From assembly GCA_024278975.1 (NCBI GenBank), contig JAJRSD010000073.1, positions 1 to 38,751 on the forward strand: DNA of 38,751 bases, read 5' to 3'. The stretch comes from Bacteroidota bacterium (GTDB lineage Bacteria > Bacteroidota > Bacteroidia > Bacteroidales > Prolixibacteraceae). Numbering within the stretch: the stretch's first letter is position 1; every line of letters starts with the position of its first letter. Below are positions 34,617-38,751 of this stretch, in pieces. Both the position numbers and the translations under genes were made by a program. The notes under the pieces were generated by a model. That model ran no database searches. It worked only from the letters and a program-made list of their open reading frames with translations, and was not told the DNA's origin.

Positions 34617-36185
34617 TTATACTATCCACGGTCGTTTTCGTTTTACTCCGCCCATTAAAATATCGTTGACAATATTTACATCTTCTACCATTTGGAAATC
34701 GTACATTCCGGCACAAATAAAATCGGCACCATTCTGGAAAGCATAGTTAAATGCCTCTTTGGGCTGAATTGCACCGGCTGCCATAACTTTAAAAGCAATC
34801 CATGGTTGTGGCAACGACTCCATGTATTTAATAGTTTCCGATGGCTTAAAACAGTACATATTGTCATGCCACTCGGGGTGTCTTGCCGACCAGTAATTGT
34901 GGTCGTGCAAAGTTTTCATCCAGAAATCGGGATTATACCCATTTTCAACGCAGGTCTGAATTGTTTCAATCCGGTGTGCTCCAATTCCTAAAGAGACATT
35001 TCTGTCTGTTACATATTGCATGGCTTTTTCTAAATCATCTCTTTTACCATTTTGCAAATAGTAGTCGGCAGTTTCGCCCTGTATATAACACGCTGCTGCA
35101 CCAGAGTCGATGGCAAGTTTTATCCTGTCTAAAAAAACATCAAACTGAGATGCATGTGCTCCTTTATCATCGTAATCGAGCCCGGCACAATCTGAAATAA
35201 ACTGAATATCTCCAATTCCGCGTTTCCAGTATTCAGTAATTAACGAACAAAGAACGGGGTTTGTAAGTAGTGTATTTATTCCACATTTTTCGGCAAGCAG
35301 CAGAGTCGAAAAAATCCGGTCTTTATTATGATATGCTTTTACCAACTGCGAAACATAAAGTAAATCGCGCGAATGTGCCCACCCCGAAAGTAAATTTCCG
35401 CCTAAAATAAGCCGGCTGTATTCGTGCCCTGCAACTGTTGTGGTTGGTATTTTCTGTTTCAATTGTTTTAGGGCAACCGAATTGAAACTCTTTGTTGATG
35501 CGCTGGTTTTGGCATCCACAAGGTTTTTATCCTCCCAGCTATCCCATTTTCGCTGTCGGTATAAAGCTACGCCAAAAACTCCTAAAACTGGAATTGTTGC
35601 CAACCCTTTTAACAGTTCCCTTCTTTTTAAATGCTCCGACTCTTTTGCCGTAGGTTCTGTTTTAGGTTCATTTTCTGTTCGGTCGGTTTTATTTACCAAA
35701 GGCATTATTTTTGGCTCTTTTTTTCTGGAAATAAATTTATCTATGCCAATATATTTGCTGGTAGGTATCACCCAAAATATTAGGAGAGCGAAAACCTCTA
35801 TCATATTTTTATTAACTATCAGATAGTTACCTTCGGTTTGAACACCAAAATCGTTACCAACAAATGGTGGGTTTGCAAAATAATACATTATTAAAAGTGC
35901 AACCCCCGAAATAACCGCAACTCGTTCGAACAAACCAATAAACAGTGCGAGCCCGATAAGAATTAAACCCCACACATTTAGGAAATCGGCAACTGCCAAA
36001 ACCGTAGGAGTTTCTGCTATCCAATGGTAAAACGGGGCAAACCACCAATTCGATAAAAATAAAAACTCGGCAGACGACCAACCGGGTGTAAATAATTTCG
36101 ACAACCCTTCGTATAAAAAATGCCATCCTACGACAACGCGTAAAACAACTACAAAGTTGAGCTGTTTATTTGATAAATTTTTCAT
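34617..36185 (-). CDS. DoxX membrane domain fused to a twin-arginine segment and a TIM-barrel-like domain
   Basis: This 522-residue protein has three parts. Residues 1-145 are a DoxX/TQO-type four-helix membrane domain (LRVVVGWHFLYEGLSKLF, LGLALFIGLFERVA-like). Residues 150-190 are a charged cytoplasmic linker. Residues 187-208 read KRRELLKGLATIPVLGVFGV, a twin-arginine motif (Arg188, Arg189) directly followed by a hydrophobic helix. Residues 240-522 are a soluble domain with an alternating beta/alpha pattern (YSRLILGGNLLSGW ... LGIGAHRIETIQTCVENGYNPDF ... WIAFKVMAAGAI), like aldo-keto reductase or other TIM barrels. If the Tat motif works, the barrel faces the periplasm, while the DoxX part is Sec-inserted. 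The function is unknown. A redox role is the inference. Confidence 0.75.
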   Translation of the reverse strand: MKNLSNKQLNFVVVLRVVVGWHFLYEGLSKLFTPGWSSAEFLFLSNWWFAPFYHWIAETPTVLAVADFLNVWGLILIGLALFIGLFERVAVISGVALLIMYYFANPPFVGNDFGVQTEGNYLIVNKNMIEVFALLIFWVIPTSKYIGIDKFISRKKEPKIMPLVNKTDRTENEPKTEPTAKESEHLKRRELLKGLATIPVLGVFGVALYRQRKWDSWEDKNLVDAKTSASTKSFNSVALKQLKQKIPTTTVAGHEYSRLILGGNLLSGWAHSRDLLYVSQLVKAYHNKDRIFSTLLLAEKCGINTLLTNPVLCSLITEYWKRGIGDIQFISDCAGLDYDDKGAHASQFDVFLDRIKLAIDSGAAACYIQGETADYYLQNGKRDDLEKAMQYVTDRNVSLGIGAHRIETIQTCVENGYNPDFWMKTLHDHNYWSARHPEWHDNMYCFKPSETIKYMESLPQPWIAFKVMAAGAIQPKEAFNYAFQNGADFICAGMYDFQMVEDVNIVNDILMGGVKRKRPWIV

Positions 36186-36223
36186 ATCCAGAATATTTAA
36201 ATGTCAAATGTACAATAAGTTAT

Positions 36224-36922
36224 TTATAAAGCATCCTGTACATACCCACTATTTAGTTCTTCGTACAACTCTTCGCCAAGTTTTACTGCAATTTCAGAGT
36301 TGCTTAATTGTAGATTTTTCGTTAATTCAATACAGCTTTCGTTCAGATATTTAGAGCGTGTTCCGAGCGCAATTATTGTTCGGTACAAAACGGTATAAAG
36401 TTTTTTGTCTTTTGCCAGAGTTGGAAATTCATCGAAATAGGCTTCGAACATTTCGTCGATGGCTTGTTTCTCTGTAATTGCCAGCCTGCCAATCAGATGG
36501 ATTCCGGTAAAACGAACGAGATGTTTTTTACCCCGGCACCACTCCAGTGCTTTTACAAAAGCAAATTTACTTTTCACCCATAAATGTGTTGACGCAATTT
36601 CTGCAATTTCGATACTCTCGAAACTCTTTGTCCAGAAATCCATCTGCTCTTCGGTAACTTTTTGGGGTTCGTCTAACAGCATTGCTAAAATCATTGTTTC
36701 GCGCCACTGTTTATTCCAGAGTTTTAGGGCGAGAACGTGGTCGGGCTCAAACTCTTTTGCCATTTGCCTGAGTATAACCAGCGAAACGCCCCAGTTCATT
36801 TTATAATGAGCGCCGGTACGTTTCATCGCATCAGCAATATCGCCGTTTCTAAGCAGTTTTATTTTTGATAGAAGTGATTGGTAGTACTTTTCAGAGTTAT
36901 TGTTATCGAGAATAAAATCCAT
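36224..36922 (-). CDS. DNA alkylation repair protein, AlkD-like
   Basis: This protein of about 232 residues is all-helical, of the HEAT-like-repeat AlkD/AlkC type. NWGVSLVILRQMAKEF, LALKLWNKQWRETMILAMLLDEP, WTKSFESIEIAEIAST and VKSKFAFVKALEWCRGKKHLVRFTGIHLIGRLA mark successive repeats (each written in part). Such proteins excise bulky or positively charged alkylated bases without flipping them. Other family members are scaffold-like, so the activity is probable but not certain. The Met at 36922 is one base after the upstream flippase stop. A longer start at 36946 would overlap that gene by 23 nt. Either way the two genes are translationally coupled. Confidence 0.8.
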   Translation of the reverse strand: MDFILDNNNSEKYYQSLLSKIKLLRNGDIADAMKRTGAHYKMNWGVSLVILRQMAKEFEPDHVLALKLWNKQWRETMILAMLLDEPQKVTEEQMDFWTKSFESIEIAEIASTHLWVKSKFAFVKALEWCRGKKHLVRFTGIHLIGRLAITEKQAIDEMFEAYFDEFPTLAKDKKLYTVLYRTIIALGTRSKYLNESCIELTKNLQLSNSEIAVKLGEELYEELNSGYVQDAL

Positions 36923-36923
36923 A

Positions 36924-38219
36924 TTATTTGATAATAAGTTCAACAAAAATAAATATTACAACTGTTCCAACAGAATATAATGTGTAAATATTTACAGGAA
37001 TGTAATCTGCAATAGCAATATTTAATTTCGATTTTACAATTATAGCGAGATATATTTTTTCGAAAAGATAGGCAACAAAAGTGGCTATTGCAATTCCTGC
37101 AATTCCTAAAAACTGAACTAAAATTAAGCTGAGTGCAACATTTATAACAAGTTCGAAAAGTGCCGCATACATTATTGGTTTTGTAATTTTCAAGCCGTTT
37201 AAAATGGTTTGCGGCATCAGCAATCTACTAATTATAAGTAGTAAATAAACATTGAAAATAGTTGCACTCCCGGCAAACTGGGCATTAAAAATAACCGGAA
37301 AAGCAGAGTGCGAAATCAGTAATAAAACAGCAGTAACCGGAAAAAGAAAGTGCATAAGTTTTGAAACGCTGCTTTTTAATTTTGCCAGATTTTGTTTTAA
37401 GTTCTCTTTTATCGCAAAATCAGAAAGCAGAGCGTTGCTTAAAGCGTTTGCCAGTAACATTGCCAGTGGCAGCTCGCGGGCACCGTAACGAAAAACTGCA
37501 AAAGTTTCGTCGTTAAATTTCGATGTTACAATAAACCCATCGACAAATTGTGCCGAGCCACTTAAAAAAGTTGCAGCAACAAGCGGCCCGCCAAGTTTTA
37601 AATGTTCTTTTACAAAGGCAAGCGAAAAATGAATTTCGGAATTTGAAATCAATAAAACCCAAAGCCAAAGCCAACGCAGCACCGATGAAATCACCAATCC
37701 TTTTAGCGCAATTGTAATTCCGTAACCCAAGACAGGCGGTAAAACTACCAATACAAATTGTATTAAAAACGAGATAGTTGCATATATAATTATTGCGCTG
37801 TTTTGCTTTTTTATGAGATAAAAATATTCGACTAAATATGCCGGGATACCAAAAACTAAAAATAGAAGTAACAATCCAATTTCCGGTATTTCTTTGTTAT
37901 TCAGTAAAAAACCGGAAAAGAGAGGTTGTAGTAAAAATAGCAGCAATGCAGCAATCAAACTAAACAACTGAATAACCACAAATGCACTAAATATATTCGA
38001 TTTATCTTTTTGTGCCGAAAGAGGAAGCAGTGCTTTCAGCAAACCATTCAACCAAAAAAAACTTACTGCACCGGCAATAAACACAAAAGTTTCGTACTCG
38101 CCAATTGAGTTTTGAGTTAACGCAGTTTTGGTAAAAACAACGCCAATTAATATTAACGTGGCGTACTTTACCAACTGGTAAAACTGAAATGCAGAGATGG
38201 TGTTTATATATCGTTTCAC
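36924..38219 (-). CDS. Polysaccharide flippase-like membrane protein (MOP superfamily)
   Basis: This 431-residue protein has about 12 hydrophobic segments spread evenly over its length, starting FYQLVKYATLILIGVVF. It shows the weak repeat pattern of Wzx/RfbX-type flippases, with a charged loop at about 270-290 (AIKENLKQNLAKLKSSVSKL). These move lipid-linked oligosaccharides across the inner membrane. There are no glycosyltransferase genes beside it, so the polymer it serves cannot be told. It starts with GTG. The DNA repair gene follows with essentially no gap, an unusual operon partner. Confidence 0.75.
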   Translation of the reverse strand: MKRYINTISAFQFYQLVKYATLILIGVVFTKTALTQNSIGEYETFVFIAGAVSFFWLNGLLKALLPLSAQKDKSNIFSAFVVIQLFSLIAALLLFLLQPLFSGFLLNNKEIPEIGLLLLFLVFGIPAYLVEYFYLIKKQNSAIIIYATISFLIQFVLVVLPPVLGYGITIALKGLVISSVLRWLWLWVLLISNSEIHFSLAFVKEHLKLGGPLVAATFLSGSAQFVDGFIVTSKFNDETFAVFRYGARELPLAMLLANALSNALLSDFAIKENLKQNLAKLKSSVSKLMHFLFPVTAVLLLISHSAFPVIFNAQFAGSATIFNVYLLLIISRLLMPQTILNGLKITKPIMYAALFELVINVALSLILVQFLGIAGIAIATFVAYLFEKIYLAIIVKSKLNIAIADYIPVNIYTLYSVGTVVIFIFVELIIK

Positions 38220-38455
38220 TTAAATTATAAGAATTACAACACGCTAAAAATATAAAACTTGACTGAGATACTCGGACACTGTTTATAAATTATTAATTTC
38301 GGAAGTCTAAAAAAACTACAATGAGGCGAAATTATGGTTTAAACAGAGATTTTTAGCTTGCATCGTATTTTATTTATAAAAGGTTGAATTCATTAAAACT
38401 TAAATATCAGACAGCTTTTATTTTGAATATTAAAATTATGCCTTAAGATTGCAAT

Positions 38456-38590
38456 ATGGCTAAATATTTGAGAGTAATTAAGAACAAAGATGTGAAGCCA
38501 AAGTATTTCACATATAACGAGAAATCTATTATTTTTTCTCCTCTGGCACATTTCAGTCAGGAAGAATTATACTTTGTAAGGGGAAATTAA
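38456..38590 (+). CDS. Possible small hypothetical protein
   Basis: A 44-codon frame, ATG at 38456 to TAA at 38590, reads MAKYLRVIKNKDVKPKYF then TYNEKSIIFSPLAHFSQEEL. The composition looks protein-like, but there is no clear ribosome binding site or promoter and I do not recognise a family. It may be the 5' end of a decayed gene. The rest of 38220-38751 (532 nt, after the start of the flippase gene) holds no other feature I can support. Confidence 0.22.
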   Translation: MAKYLRVIKNKDVKPKYFTYNEKSIIFSPLAHFSQEELYFVRGN

Positions 38591-38751
38591 AAGGTAATTA
38601 AAATCCAATAAACAGCAATTCCGAAAGTAGTTTTTTTTAAAACTTTTTCAATTCACTTTGTTTTTAAGACATAGCAATGCCACTCTATACGAATATAGAA
38701 GTTTGTAATTTCACAAAAAAGTTATGTCATATTATTAAGTGATTTAACTTC

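Noticed and set aside
38684-38699. Perfect 6-bp hairpin with CGAA loop (TCTATA / TATAGA)
   Set aside because: The stem is AT-rich and short, no T-run follows and no gene is nearby to terminate. Such hairpins are expected by chance at this base composition.

Overview
The window looks like a chromosome segment of a low-GC Bacteroidota bacterium, probably a marine or anaerobic Bacteroidales/Marinilabiliales-type lineage. The lineage is inferred from gene content, not from a marker comparison. Evidence: several promoters of the Bacteroidota form TTTG-N19..21-TAnnTTTG, many lipobox lipoproteins, a zinc-independent (type B) ribosomal protein L31, and the ligA / small conserved protein / dapA neighbourhood. 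I see no rRNA, tRNA or CRISPR array. No phage structural genes were found.

Layout. 1-1540 is decayed: a broken ISAs1-type transposase, the C-terminal part of a signal peptidase I gene with an internal stop, and a transglutaminase-type lipoprotein gene with an early stop and an internal deletion. 1604-3304 holds a promoter, a HAD phosphatase and an endonuclease/exonuclease/phosphatase lipoprotein. 3350-5715 (minus) is a beta-barrel protein plus a large lipoprotein. 5892-9895 has uvrB, a first higBA toxin-antitoxin module (minus), a Yip1-type membrane protein and smpB, closed by a strong bidirectional terminator. 10009-12254 (minus) is an SPFH/GYF protein with a double zinc-ribbon membrane protein. 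12440-14104 is a phytanoyl-CoA-dioxygenase-type enzyme with a sugar isomerase-like TIM barrel. A candidate structured RNA and a SulP anion transporter follow. The transporter is flanked on both sides by a 36-bp hairpin repeat. 16333-22164 has a 5'-nucleotidase lipoprotein, ligA, a second higBA module, a conserved small protein and dapA.

22174-27569 (minus) contains two envelope transport clusters: an MMPL/RND exporter with a LolA-like periplasmic protein, and an ABC-2 exporter whose ATPase gene is frameshifted at a run of six A. 27667-29171 is an AAA ATPase with a DUF4143 / nuclease-like C-terminus, preceded by four 22-bp repeats at an exact 33-bp period. The rest (29197-38219, all minus) is lon, rpmE2, a GNAT-like protein, a Bax-inhibitor-1 family protein, a DoxX / twin-arginine / TIM-barrel-like fusion, an AlkD-like DNA alkylation repair protein and an O-antigen flippase-like protein.

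The backbone is housekeeping (repair, protein quality control, lysine/cell-wall precursor, envelope transport). The mobile or regulatory extras are small cassettes placed next to it: two higBA modules beside uvrB and ligA, the repeat-preceded DUF4143 ATPase beside lon, and the decaying IS region. The strongest candidate for something undescribed is the 33-bp phased repeat array in front of the DUF4143 ATPase. The second is the internal twin-arginine signal in the DoxX fusion.
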